A DNA stretch of 64,000 bases. Source: BOG-931 sp963761525 (GTDB lineage Bacteria > Pseudomonadota > Alphaproteobacteria > Rhizobiales > Xanthobacteraceae). A program made the translations under genes and the position numbers. Of the stretch, positions 45,368-54,572 are shown one piece after another. How positions within the stretch are numbered: the first letter of the stretch is position 1; each line of letters starts with the position of its first letter. The stretch lies in the NCBI GenBank assembly GCA_963761525.1, contig CAVXHG010000004.1, forward strand, positions 434,001 to 498,000, read 5' to 3'. A model generated the notes under the pieces. The model did no database searches. It was not told the DNA's origin and saw nothing but the letters and a program-made list of their open reading frames with translations.

Positions 45368-46453
45368 CTACCTCAGCTTCAAGGTCGAAAGTCCCGCCAG
45401 CGCGAGCACGACCGAAACGATCCAGAATCGAATGACAATCTGCGGCTCGGTCCAGCCGAGTTGCTCGAAGTGATGATGAATCGGCGCCATCTTGAAGACG
45501 CGCCGGCCGAACAGCTTGAACGACACGACCTGCACGATCACGGACACCGCTTCGAGCACAAACAAACCACCGATCACGGCGAGCACGATCTCATGCTTGG
45601 TGGCGACCGCAACCGCACCGATCATGCCGCCCAGCGCCAGCGATCCGGTATCGCCCATGAAGATTGAAGCCGGCGGCGCATTGAACCAGAGAAAGCCGAG
45701 GCCGGCGCCCAGCACGGCGCCGCATAGCACGGCGAGTTCGCCGGTGCCGGCGACGTAATGGATTTGCAGATAATCGGCGAACACCGCGTTGCCGCTGAGA
45801 TAGGCAATCATTCCGAAGCTGGCGGCAGCGATCATGACGGGAACGATGGCGAGCCCATCAAGGCCGTCGGTCAGATTAACGGCATTGCCGGCGCCGACGA
45901 TGATGAACGCAGCGAACAGGACAAAGGCCCAACTGAGATTGAGCACCAGGTCCTTGAAGAACGGAAATACCAGCGAGGTCGAAAACGGCGTATGCCCAAG
46001 CTGGACGAAGATAACGCAGGCAATCGCGGCGATCAGCGTCTCGATGCCGAGCCGGGTGCGGCCGGCAAATCCGTCGTGCGTCTGCTTTTTGACCTTCAGA
46101 TAATCGTCATAAAACCCGACGAAACCGAAGCCGAGCGTCACCATCAGGACGACCCAGACATAGGCATTCGCGGGATTGGCCCAAAGCAGCGTCGACACCA
46201 GCATGCCGGAAAGGATCATCAGGCCGCCCATGGTCGGCGTGCCGGCTTTGCTGACGATGTGGGATTTCGGACCATCGGCGCGGATCGGCTGGCCTTTGCC
46301 CTGGAGCATCCGCAGGCGTTCGATGGTATACGGACCGAACATGAAGACGAACAGCAGCGCCGTGATCACCGCGCCGCCGGTGCGGAACGTGATGTAGCGA
46401 AATACATTGAGGACAGAGAGTCTGTCCGACAGCTCGACCAGCCAGTAAAGCAT
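45368..46453 (-). CDS. mraY: Phospho-MurNAc-pentapeptide transferase MraY
   Basis: 361 residues from ATG 46453 (MLYWLVELSDRLSVLNVFRY). Polytopic (about ten helices), transfers phospho-MurNAc-pentapeptide to undecaprenyl phosphate, giving lipid I. Motifs: KAGTPTMGGLMILSGML, FVGFYDDYLKVKKQTHDG (Asp pair), GNAVNLTDGLDGLAIVPVMI, SIFMGDTGSLALGGM, FKMAPIHHHFEQLGWTEPQI (His triad). Four bases after murF. Confidence 0.97.
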   Translation of the reverse strand: MLYWLVELSDRLSVLNVFRYITFRTGGAVITALLFVFMFGPYTIERLRMLQGKGQPIRADGPKSHIVSKAGTPTMGGLMILSGMLVSTLLWANPANAYVWVVLMVTLGFGFVGFYDDYLKVKKQTHDGFAGRTRLGIETLIAAIACVIFVQLGHTPFSTSLVFPFFKDLVLNLSWAFVLFAAFIIVGAGNAVNLTDGLDGLAIVPVMIAAASFGMIAYLSGNAVFADYLQIHYVAGTGELAVLCGAVLGAGLGFLWFNAPPASIFMGDTGSLALGGMIGAVAVATKHEIVLAVIGGLFVLEAVSVIVQVVSFKLFGRRVFKMAPIHHHFEQLGWTEPQIVIRFWIVSVVLALAGLSTLKLR

Positions 46454-46457
46454 TACC

Positions 46458-47909
46458 TCAACCCTGTGCGGACGCTTCTTCGAGCGTGGCCTGGCGCGGA
46501 TAAACGCGCTGCAGCGCCTTGACAATGGGCGCCATGCGAGAACCGAGCGAGCCTTTGACCATCACGACATCACCGGCACGAACCGCGGATACGACTTGCG
46601 GTTCGAGCGCGGCAGAGTCTTCTGCATAGCCGCCGCGCTGGCCCGCGGGAAGGGCCTGCCACAAAGATTGCATCAGCGGACCACAGCAGAACACAAGATC
46701 GATGGCATTGGCAGCAACCGGCGCGGTGAGCTCGCGATGCAGCATCTTGCCCTTCGGTCCCAATTCGAGCATGTCGCCGAGCACGGCGATGCGGCGGCCT
46801 TGGGGACCGATGGGGGTCTGGCCGAGCAACGCCAGAGCCGCATCGACTGATACCGGATTGGCGTTGTAGCTCTCGTCGATCAACAGCGCCGAGCCGCCTG
46901 GCGGATCGATTTCGATCGGCGCGCCGCGCCCGGACGGGGCGGTAAATTCCGATAGCGCCAGTGCCACGAGCGCGAGGTCGGCACCGGCAAGTTCCGTAGC
47001 CGCCAGCACGGCGAGTGAATTTTGCACGAGATGGCGGCCCGGCGCGCCGATCTTGTAGGTCAACTCGGTGCCGAGAATGTTGGCCTGAACCGTCGAACAG
47101 CGCGGATGCAGCGAGCATTTTATAAGACCCGCATCGGCCTGCGCGTGGCTGCCGAACGACACCACGCGCTCGACGCCGGCGGCATGAGCGGCGCGCTTGA
47201 GCTGCGCGAATTGCGGAATGTCGCGATTGATCACGGCCGCGCCCTCCGGCTGCACACCAAGAAAGATTTCCGCTTTGGCGTCGGCAATCTTGTTGAGCGA
47301 ACCGAAAAACTCAAGATGCACCGGTGCGATGGTGGTGATCACGGCGATATGCGGGCGTGCCAGCCGCGACAGCGGCGCGATCTCGCCCGCATGATTCATG
47401 CCCATTTCCAGCACTGCGTAACGAGCGTCTGCTGGACAGCGCGCCAGCGACAGCGGCACACCCCAATGATTATTGTAGGAAGCAACCGAGGCGTGGGTCT
47501 GGCCATCCTTGGATAGCGCGAGCCGCAACATCTCTTTCGTTCCAGTCTTGCCGACCGAACCGGTGACGGCAATGACCTTGGCTCTTGTGCGCACGCGTGC
47601 CGCAGCAGCAAGAGCACGCAACCCCTCCAGGACATCAGGCACTGTGAGCAATGGCGCATCGTTTGGAAAATCGCTGCGCCGGCTCGCGGCAATCACCGCA
47701 ACAGCAGCGCCGGCGGCGAGCGCCGCGCTGACAAACTGATGACCGTCGCGATTGTCGCCCGCGATAGCGAAGAACGCTTCGCCTGGCGCGATGGTGCGGG
47801 TGTCGATCGAGATTCCGGAAATGGATTGCGGCAAGGCACCGTGGCGCTCGGCTCCCAGCTCTGCTCCCATGGCGCTTGCCATTGCCTCGATGGTCCACAA
47901 CGGCGTCAC
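46458..47909 (-). CDS. murF: UDP-MurNAc-tripeptide:D-Ala-D-Ala ligase MurF
   Basis: 483 residues. ISGISIDTRTIAPGEAFFAI in the N-terminal domain, VIAVTGSVGKTGTKEMLRLA (P-loop), YAVLEMGMNHAGEIAPLSRL, LIDESYNANPVSVDAALALL and a C-terminal domain. Adds D-Ala-D-Ala made by Ddl. Its ATG overlaps the murE stop by 4 bases. Confidence 0.97.
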   Translation of the reverse strand: MTPLWTIEAMASAMGAELGAERHGALPQSISGISIDTRTIAPGEAFFAIAGDNRDGHQFVSAALAAGAAVAVIAASRRSDFPNDAPLLTVPDVLEGLRALAAAARVRTRAKVIAVTGSVGKTGTKEMLRLALSKDGQTHASVASYNNHWGVPLSLARCPADARYAVLEMGMNHAGEIAPLSRLARPHIAVITTIAPVHLEFFGSLNKIADAKAEIFLGVQPEGAAVINRDIPQFAQLKRAAHAAGVERVVSFGSHAQADAGLIKCSLHPRCSTVQANILGTELTYKIGAPGRHLVQNSLAVLAATELAGADLALVALALSEFTAPSGRGAPIEIDPPGGSALLIDESYNANPVSVDAALALLGQTPIGPQGRRIAVLGDMLELGPKGKMLHRELTAPVAANAIDLVFCCGPLMQSLWQALPAGQRGGYAEDSAALEPQVVSAVRAGDVVMVKGSLGSRMAPIVKALQRVYPRQATLEEASAQG

Positions 47910-49360
47910 GCGGCAAGCTCCTTGAGCGCCGTGGCGACCGCCTCATGATCGCTGAACGGCACTACCCGGTCGCCGATGATTTGGCCGGTTTCATGGCCCT
48001 TGCCGGCGATCAGCAGCACGTCGCCGCGGTCCAGTCCGGCGATGGCCGCACGGATCGCCTCGCGGCGGTCGCCGATTTCAGCAGCCCCGTGCGCTTCCGC
48101 AAGAATCGCAGCGCGAATGACGGACGCATCCTCGCTGCGCGGATTATCGTCAGTGACGATGATGCGGTCGGCATTTTCAGCGGCAACCGCGCCCATCAAA
48201 GGCCTTTTGCCCCGATCACGATCGCCCCCGGCACCGAATACCACCACGAGCTTGCCGGAAACATAAGGCCGCAGCGCATCGAGCGCTTTGGCGAGAGCAT
48301 CCGGCTTGTGCGCGTAATCAACAAAAATTGGAGCGCCATGGTTCGAGCCGACAAGCTCGAGACGACCCTTCGCGCCTTTCAGATTTTCCAAAGCGGAGAA
48401 CACATCGTCCGCCTTGCCGCCAGTCGCGATGACAAGTCCGGCGGCGACCAACGCATTCTCGACCTGAAATTCTCCGACCAGCGGCAAGTTCACCTGGAAT
48501 TCCTTGCTGCCATGTTCAATCCGCAACTTTTGGCTGAAGCCATCGATCTTTGCCTCGACAAGACGAATGTCGGTCGCGTTGCGGCCGACGCTCGTGACGT
48601 TGAGGCCACGCACCCTGGCTGCGGCAAATACCGCATCGGCAGGAGGGTGATCGACATCAACAACAGCCGCACCGCCCGGCATCAGCAAAGTATCGAACAG
48701 CCGCAGCTTGGCGGCGAGATAGGCCTCGAAGCTCGGATGATAGTCGAGATGATCGCGCGTAATGTTGGTGAAGCCGCCCACGGCGATATTCAGGCCGTCG
48801 AGCCGGTACTGATCGAGCCCGTGCGATGATGCCTCGATGGCAAGATGAGTCACGCCTTCGCCAGCGAGCGTATCGATCGAGCGGTGCAACGCCACCGGAT
48901 CGGGCGTCGTCAGCGAACCGTAAGTCTCGCCCTTCGGCGAGACGATGCCGACAGTACCGATGCTCGCGGCGGAAAATCCTAGCGTTGTCCAGATCTGCCG
49001 GGTGAAAGCTGCAACGGATGTCTTGCCGCTGGTCCCTGTCACCGCGGCAATCGTACGCGGCTGGCGCGGATAAACTTTCGCTGCGGCCAACGTCAACGCG
49101 CGCCGGGCATTGGCAACACGCGCAAACGCCACGCGTCCTGGCAGTGGCGTCATGCCGGATTTTTCCGCGGCAAAAGCAACTGCGCCGGCGGCGACGGCCG
49201 CTGCCACGAAACCGAATCCATCGGTCTTGTTGCCGGCAATAGCGACAAACAGGTCGCCCGGCTTGACGTTGCGGCTGTCCGACGTCACGCCGCCGATCTC
49301 GATATCGGCATCGCGCGGGTCGAGTTCCGTATCTGGCGGTAAAATTTCGCGAAGCTTCAT
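47906..49360 (-). CDS. murE: UDP-MurNAc-L-Ala-D-Glu:meso-DAP ligase MurE
   Basis: 484 residues. GGVTSDSRNVKPGDLFVAIA, TIAAVTGTSGKTSVAAFTRQ (P-loop), THLAIEASSHGLDQYRLDGL, NITRDHLDYHPSFEAYLAAK, and VTDDNPRSEDASVIRAAILA: the DNPR motif selects meso-diaminopimelate. Thus the wall is DAP type. Lies 53 bases downstream of ftsI. Confidence 0.97.
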   Translation of the reverse strand: MKLREILPPDTELDPRDADIEIGGVTSDSRNVKPGDLFVAIAGNKTDGFGFVAAAVAAGAVAFAAEKSGMTPLPGRVAFARVANARRALTLAAAKVYPRQPRTIAAVTGTSGKTSVAAFTRQIWTTLGFSAASIGTVGIVSPKGETYGSLTTPDPVALHRSIDTLAGEGVTHLAIEASSHGLDQYRLDGLNIAVGGFTNITRDHLDYHPSFEAYLAAKLRLFDTLLMPGGAAVVDVDHPPADAVFAAARVRGLNVTSVGRNATDIRLVEAKIDGFSQKLRIEHGSKEFQVNLPLVGEFQVENALVAAGLVIATGGKADDVFSALENLKGAKGRLELVGSNHGAPIFVDYAHKPDALAKALDALRPYVSGKLVVVFGAGGDRDRGKRPLMGAVAAENADRIIVTDDNPRSEDASVIRAAILAEAHGAAEIGDRREAIRAAIAGLDRGDVLLIAGKGHETGQIIGDRVVPFSDHEAVATALKELAA

Positions 49361-49413
49361 TTCAAGCTTCTTGATCTCAAGCTTTTTGGCGGCTCGGTCG
49401 GCACGCCATCGCC

Positions 49414-51183
49414 TTACCTGCTTTCCTTAAGCGAGGCCAGTATCTGCTGATCGGCCGGAGCCAGATCGAGTCGCGGCTGAATGCCGAGTAGCGGCGCAAT
49501 CCGGGCGACCACCGCACCGCCGGTCGGCACCGCGTTCCAACCCGACGTTTTGAAGCCGTGCGATTCCGGCGTGGGGTGCGGCTCGTCCAGCATGATGAGA
49601 AGCAGATAGCGCGGCTGATCCGCCGGTAACACCGCCATGAAATCGGTCAGCACCTTGGTATTCGAATAACGGCCGAATACCACCTTGTCGGCGGTTCCAG
49701 TCTTGCCGCCGATGTAATAGCCCGGCACGTCGGCCTTCGACGCTGTGCCCTTCTCGACATTGAGCCGCATCAGGTAGCGCATCATCACGCTGGTTTCGGG
49801 CTTGATGACCCGCGTGCCGAGCGCCTGCGCTTCGGCTTCGGTGCGCTTGAGGAACGTCGGTGGAATCAGAATACCGCCATTCAGCAGTGCGGCGACGCCC
49901 ATGACCGCTTGCAGCGGCGCAACCGAAAGGCCATGGCCGAACGCAATGGTGATGGTGTTCAGTTCGCTCCATTTCTTTGGAACTATAGGCTGTGCGCTTT
50001 CCGGTAACTCCGTACGCAGCCGATCGAGCTGCCCCAATTTTTTCAGGAATGCCTTGTGCGCGTCGATGCCCATCGACATCGCGATATGCGCCGCGCCGAT
50101 GTTCGATGAGTAGGTGAAAATTTCCGGCACCGACAATGCACGCTGCTGCGGCTCGAAGTCGTGAATGTCGAACTTGCCGTAGTGCATTGGATTGTGGGCG
50201 TCGAACGTCGACTTCAGCGAGACCTTGCCGGAATCGAGCGCCATGGCAACGGTGAAGGCCTTGAACGTCGAACCCATCTCGTAGACGCCGGTGGTCAGCC
50301 GGTTGATGCGGGTCGGATCGAGCGCTTCGCGCGGATTGTTTGGGTCGAAATCCGGCTCAGAAACCATCGCGACAATTTCGCCGGTACGGACATTGAGCAC
50401 TACACCCGCCGCCGCAATCGCGCTGTACTTCGCGCGTGCTTTGACCAGTTCGTCGCGCAGCGCGTGCTGTACGCGCAAATCGACGGCGAGCTGCACGGGC
50501 GTCTGCAAACGGTCGGTCGCGAGACCCGCGAGGTGAAGCGCTTGAAGCCCCTGTCCGTCGAGCCACTTTTCGATGCCGGCGATGCCCTGGTTGTCGATAT
50601 TGACGGCGCCAAGCAGATGCGAGACTTCGGCGCCGTTCGGATAGTCGCGCTTGTTCTCATTCAAGAAGCCGATGCCGGGCAGGCCCTGACGATAGATTTC
50701 CGCTTGCTGCTCCGGAGTGATGTCGCGCTTGAGCCACACGAAGCCCCGCTTCGACGAGAGCCGTTCACGCAATTCCGTTGCATCGAGATCGGGCAAATCC
50801 GCGGTGAGTAACTCCTCCGCTTCATCGACGTCGATCAGCCGCCGCGGTTCGGCGTAAAGCGACGGCACCGGGACGTCAGTCGCCAATACTTCGCCGTTGC
50901 GGTCGAGGATATCGGGACGCGCCGTCGCTACGGCGTCACCAGAAATGATGCGATGAGCGGTGTGGCTGTTGGAAACCACCGCGAACATCACGAGCCGCAC
51001 GGCGATAATCGAATAGACAGCAACGAAGGCGATGATGGCGAGGCCGACCCGCGCGCGCGCCTTGGCGCTGCGATTAGCGTCGCGGCCGTAAAGCAGGCGG
51101 CTGAGCAGGCGCCGCCGCCATGGCTCGACGGAAACAAATGGCTCGGCGGAAACAAGCGGGATGGGATCCGCGATGGCGGTCAT
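49414..51183 (-). CDS. ftsI: Peptidoglycan transpeptidase FtsI (PBP3)
   Basis: 589 residues, septal class B penicillin-binding protein. One N-terminal helix (VGLAIIAFVAVYSIIAVRLV), dimerisation domain with RPDILDRNGEVLATDVPVPS, transpeptidase domain with the active Ser in EMGSTFKAFTVAMAL (SxxK), SSN in FTYSSNIGAAHIAMSM and KTG in YIGGKTGTADKVVFGRYSNT. Partner of FtsW and FtsL. Overlaps ftsL by 4 bases. Confidence 0.97.
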   Translation of the reverse strand: MTAIADPIPLVSAEPFVSVEPWRRRLLSRLLYGRDANRSAKARARVGLAIIAFVAVYSIIAVRLVMFAVVSNSHTAHRIISGDAVATARPDILDRNGEVLATDVPVPSLYAEPRRLIDVDEAEELLTADLPDLDATELRERLSSKRGFVWLKRDITPEQQAEIYRQGLPGIGFLNENKRDYPNGAEVSHLLGAVNIDNQGIAGIEKWLDGQGLQALHLAGLATDRLQTPVQLAVDLRVQHALRDELVKARAKYSAIAAAGVVLNVRTGEIVAMVSEPDFDPNNPREALDPTRINRLTTGVYEMGSTFKAFTVAMALDSGKVSLKSTFDAHNPMHYGKFDIHDFEPQQRALSVPEIFTYSSNIGAAHIAMSMGIDAHKAFLKKLGQLDRLRTELPESAQPIVPKKWSELNTITIAFGHGLSVAPLQAVMGVAALLNGGILIPPTFLKRTEAEAQALGTRVIKPETSVMMRYLMRLNVEKGTASKADVPGYYIGGKTGTADKVVFGRYSNTKVLTDFMAVLPADQPRYLLLIMLDEPHPTPESHGFKTSGWNAVPTGGAVVARIAPLLGIQPRLDLAPADQQILASLKESR

Positions 51184-51710
51184 CGATTTTCGTCCTCATC
51201 CGCAGGCGAGAGGGCTTCGTCTTCACCGCGCCCGTCGGGGGGCGTCATGTCGGGACTGGGCAAGGTTCCTGCATCCGGCGCGGCATTATCCCCAGCGGGC
51301 GTGGTTGCTTCGGGCGCCGGCGCGAGAATGCTGCCGGTCGTGGCCGCGCTACCGGTCGTAGTGTCCGGTGGATCGAGGTTCCCGATCATACCGCCGATCG
51401 GATCGTCGTTGGCGACATGCGCATCGTCTGCCGGGCGCTCCGGCAGGCGATCGAGGGTATCGAACTGGGTCGGCGCGATCGGCTTCAACACCGTGAAACG
51501 TTTGGCGAGCGCCTCGATCCTGCCGGGGCTATCGAGTGTGCCCCACTCGGCACGCAAAGCCGCGATGCGATCGCGTTCCTTCCGAACTTCACTGCGCAGC
51601 TTGGCGAGATGCTCGGCTTGGACGGTCGATTCGAATTTGATGCGATAGACGTAGGCCGCGGCGAAAACCAGCGCACCGATCACCACGATATTGATAAAAC
51701 GTAAAATCAT
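51180..51710 (-). CDS. ftsL: Cell division protein FtsL
   Basis: 176 residues: MILRFINIVVIGALVFAAAY is one membrane helix, followed by a coiled coil (RIKFESTVQAEHLAKLRSEV, then RDRIAALRAEWG) and a disordered Pro/Ala/Asp-rich C-terminal tail from about residue 95. The tail is longer than in E. coli (121 residues), typical of alphaproteobacteria. Overlaps rsmH and ftsI by 4 bases each. Confidence 0.9.
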   Translation of the reverse strand: MILRFINIVVIGALVFAAAYVYRIKFESTVQAEHLAKLRSEVRKERDRIAALRAEWGTLDSPGRIEALAKRFTVLKPIAPTQFDTLDRLPERPADDAHVANDDPIGGMIGNLDPPDTTTGSAATTGSILAPAPEATTPAGDNAAPDAGTLPSPDMTPPDGRGEDEALSPADEDENR

Positions 51711-52726
51711 GGGCGACCTCGCAGGATGTCGGCGAGCTTCGGCAACCGCGGCATCAAATCCTCAGCATCTGAAGCGCGTGGCGCGGCCTCAGTGCGTTCG
51801 GCTGCACGCAGTTTGGCCGAGCGGGCGCGCGGATTGGCAGCGATTTCGACTTCATCCGGCGTTTGCGGACGTCGCGTCAGCACATGGAAAGTCGCTGCCG
51901 CCGCGGCGACTTCCGGACGGTGGCGCGAACCTGCCGGCGCACGGCTCCGCTCGGTGAGGAATGTCTTGACGATACGATCTTCAAGCGAGTGGAAAGCGAC
52001 GACGACAAGACGCCCATTCGGCTTGAGCGCGCGTTCTGCAGCGGCGAGACCGCGCGCCAATTCGCCAAGCTCGTCGTTGATGAAGATGCGGAGCGCCTGA
52101 AACGTGCGCGTCGCGGGGTGAATCGCCTTGTCACGCGTATGCACGATGCGGGCGACGATCTCCGCCAAACGGCGCGTCGTGGTGATGGGAGTTTCGCTGC
52201 GCGCCTTAACGATTGCTCGCGCGATGGCGCGGGAGTACCGTTCCTCGCCCAACGTGAAGATGATGGTAGCGAGATCGCGGTCGCTGGCCTGAGCGACCAC
52301 ATCGGCGACGCTTGGCCCGTTTCGGCCCATGCGCATGTCCAGCGGACCGTCGAGCCGGAACGAAAACCCGCGCTCTGCCTCATCGAGCTGCATCGACGAC
52401 ACGCCGAGATCGAACACGATACCGTCAGCGGCACCATCGCCGACGAGGGCATCGAGGTTGGAGAAGCAATCCTCGACCAGATCGAGGCGGCCTTGCGCTT
52501 CCTGGACGAGCGCCGCTCCTTCCGCGATCGCGCTCTGGTCGCGGTCAATGCCGATAACACGCGTACCGGGCGTCGCCAGGATGGCGCGGGTATAGCCACC
52601 GGCGCCGAACGTCGCGTCGACGTAAAGACCGCCATCGCGCACGGCGAGCCAATCGACAGCGCGGCCCCCGAGCACAGGAACGTGACGAGCCGATCCGCCG
52701 GCGGTCGGTTTGCTGTTGCCTGTCAT
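51707..52726 (-). CDS. rsmH: 16S rRNA m4C1402 methyltransferase RsmH
   Basis: 339 residues from ATG 52726 (MTGNSKPTAGGSARHVPVLG). SAM motif LYVDATFGAGGYTRAILATP, DGIVFDLGVSSMQLDEAERG then FSFRLDGPLDMRMG, and GRLVVVAFHSLEDRIVKTFL. First gene of the dcw cluster here. mraZ, which normally precedes rsmH, is not found. Confidence 0.96.
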   Translation of the reverse strand: MTGNSKPTAGGSARHVPVLGGRAVDWLAVRDGGLYVDATFGAGGYTRAILATPGTRVIGIDRDQSAIAEGAALVQEAQGRLDLVEDCFSNLDALVGDGAADGIVFDLGVSSMQLDEAERGFSFRLDGPLDMRMGRNGPSVADVVAQASDRDLATIIFTLGEERYSRAIARAIVKARSETPITTTRRLAEIVARIVHTRDKAIHPATRTFQALRIFINDELGELARGLAAAERALKPNGRLVVVAFHSLEDRIVKTFLTERSRAPAGSRHRPEVAAAAATFHVLTRRPQTPDEVEIAANPRARSAKLRAAERTEAAPRASDAEDLMPRLPKLADILRGRP

Positions 52727-53087
52727 GCTTCCCGTGCTCCGACCGGCGAAGGCAGTTCTTCCTTGATACGGCAACGCACTCCGGATAACGCGACGGCCTC
52801 CGCCGGAGCACCGCAGACCCGAAATCGACCTCCGTCTCGGCGCTGGCAGAGTTTTCCCATGAAAAACAGTATGTTGCGTCACCGAGAGGGCTTCCATGGA
52901 ACGACTTGGACGTCGACGAATTTGCCGTGCGAACCGGCGGCAAAGCTCAACGTCGATTAATGAGAGGTAAGCTTAAATAAAGGTTGAAATTCTCCGGCAG
53001 TGACGTGGTGCGACTTCACGGCAACAGCGCGGCGTTTTTCACCGCTTCGGCGCAAATCGCCTTGTCGCTGTCGGGCTAACCCCTAGA
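52727..53087. promoter_or_regulatory. Divergent intergenic region rsmH / amidase
   Basis: About 360 bases between the divergent rsmH and amidase genes. It must contain the promoters of both, including that of the dcw cluster. No MraZ-like frame is present on either strand, and I could not identify a row of TGGG MraZ boxes. The short open frames here are upstream extensions without family character. Confidence 0.5.
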
Positions 53088-53930
53088 GTGCAAAAAATGT
53101 CGCGTAGTGCTTTTCCTTCCGACTCGTGCGTCGTTGCCGACGTCATGCCGTCGCCGAATTTCGGCGACCGCAAAGACGGGCGCCGGCCGGATATGATTTT
53201 GCTGCACTACACCGGCATGCCGGACGCGAACGCGGCGCTTCATCACTTGTGTTCGGTGGCGAGCCAGGTATCGGCGCACTACTTCGTCCATGAGGACGGC
53301 CGCGTGGCGCAAATGGTACCGGAGAGCAAGCGCGCCTGGCACGCCGGCGCGGCGAGCTGGGCCGGCGAAACCGACATCAATTCATGCTCGATCGGCATCG
53401 AAATCGCCAATCCGGGCCACGATTTCATCTATCGCGATTTTCCGAAGCGGCAGATCGCGGCGGTGACAGCGTTGTGCCGCGGCATTCTCACGCGCAACAC
53501 GATCCCGCCGGCGCGCGTGTTGGCTCATTCGGACGTCGCACCTGCGCGCAAACAGGATCCCGGCGAGAAATTTCCCTGGCGCACGCTTTTCGACTCCGGA
53601 GTCGGCATTTGGGTGAAGCCCGCACCGATCAGCGACGGGCCGTTGCTCGCGCTCGGCGATCGCGGCGATACGATCATGTCGTTGCAGCAAGGTCTCAGCA
53701 GCTATGGCTACGCGCTATCGGCCAGCGGCCACTATGACTCGGCGACACACGAGGTGGTGACTGCATTTCAGCGCCACTTCCGGCCCGAGCGCGTCGACGG
53801 CGTTTGCGATGTTTCGACCCTCCGTACGCTGCAAGACCTGCTTGCAGTCCGCAGCCGGCCGCGAACCATGGCGGCGCGCGTCATTAACTTTGATCCGCTT
53901 GTCGTCGCCTCGCAAAGACTGGCCTCTTGA
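53088..53930 (+). CDS. N-acetylmuramoyl-L-alanine amidase with peptidoglycan-binding domain
   Basis: 280 residues from GTG 53088 (ATG 53097 is the alternative, giving 277). No signal peptide. Amidase_2 domain (about 25-170): MILLHYTGMPDANAALHHLC (first zinc His), SAHYFVHEDGRVAQMVPESK, INSCSIGIEIANPGHD, VLAHSDVAPARKQDPGEKFP (second His, Asp). C-terminal peptidoglycan-binding_1 domain about 190-265 (DTIMSLQQGLSSYGYALSAS). Acts in wall turnover, cytosolic AmpD/AmiD-like. Directly upstream of rnpB, 30-odd bases away. Confidence 0.9.
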   Translation: MQKMSRSAFPSDSCVVADVMPSPNFGDRKDGRRPDMILLHYTGMPDANAALHHLCSVASQVSAHYFVHEDGRVAQMVPESKRAWHAGAASWAGETDINSCSIGIEIANPGHDFIYRDFPKRQIAAVTALCRGILTRNTIPPARVLAHSDVAPARKQDPGEKFPWRTLFDSGVGIWVKPAPISDGPLLALGDRGDTIMSLQQGLSSYGYALSASGHYDSATHEVVTAFQRHFRPERVDGVCDVSTLRTLQDLLAVRSRPRTMAARVINFDPLVVASQRLAS

Positions 53931-53962
53931 CGGCGACGGCGCGTACCCCCATCGATTTCCCT

Positions 53963-54366
<404 letters not shown>

Positions 54367-54372
54367 AACTAA

Positions 54373-54404
54373 GGGCGTCCGGCGGAAATCCCCGTCGGAC
54401 GCCC
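54373..54404 (+). terminator. rnpB: Hairpin after rnpB
   Basis: Thirteen-base stem gggcgtccggcgg / ccgtcggacgccc with loop aaatcc, starting 7 bases after the RNase P RNA. It is not followed by a T run, so it may act as processing signal or a factor-dependent terminator. Confidence 0.5.
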
Positions 54405-54572
54405 ACCAAGCCTTTGTCCCTCATATTGGCACGGCATTTGAATGGAGGCAGACAGCAGCAATCTTGCCTGCGCAGGTACCTGCTTGAAAGAAATGTCTTT
54501 TAAATGGACAACAACGACTGATTTATTACGAATAGTCTCGCATGAATTGCCGTTTAAGGACAAAAATTCTAT

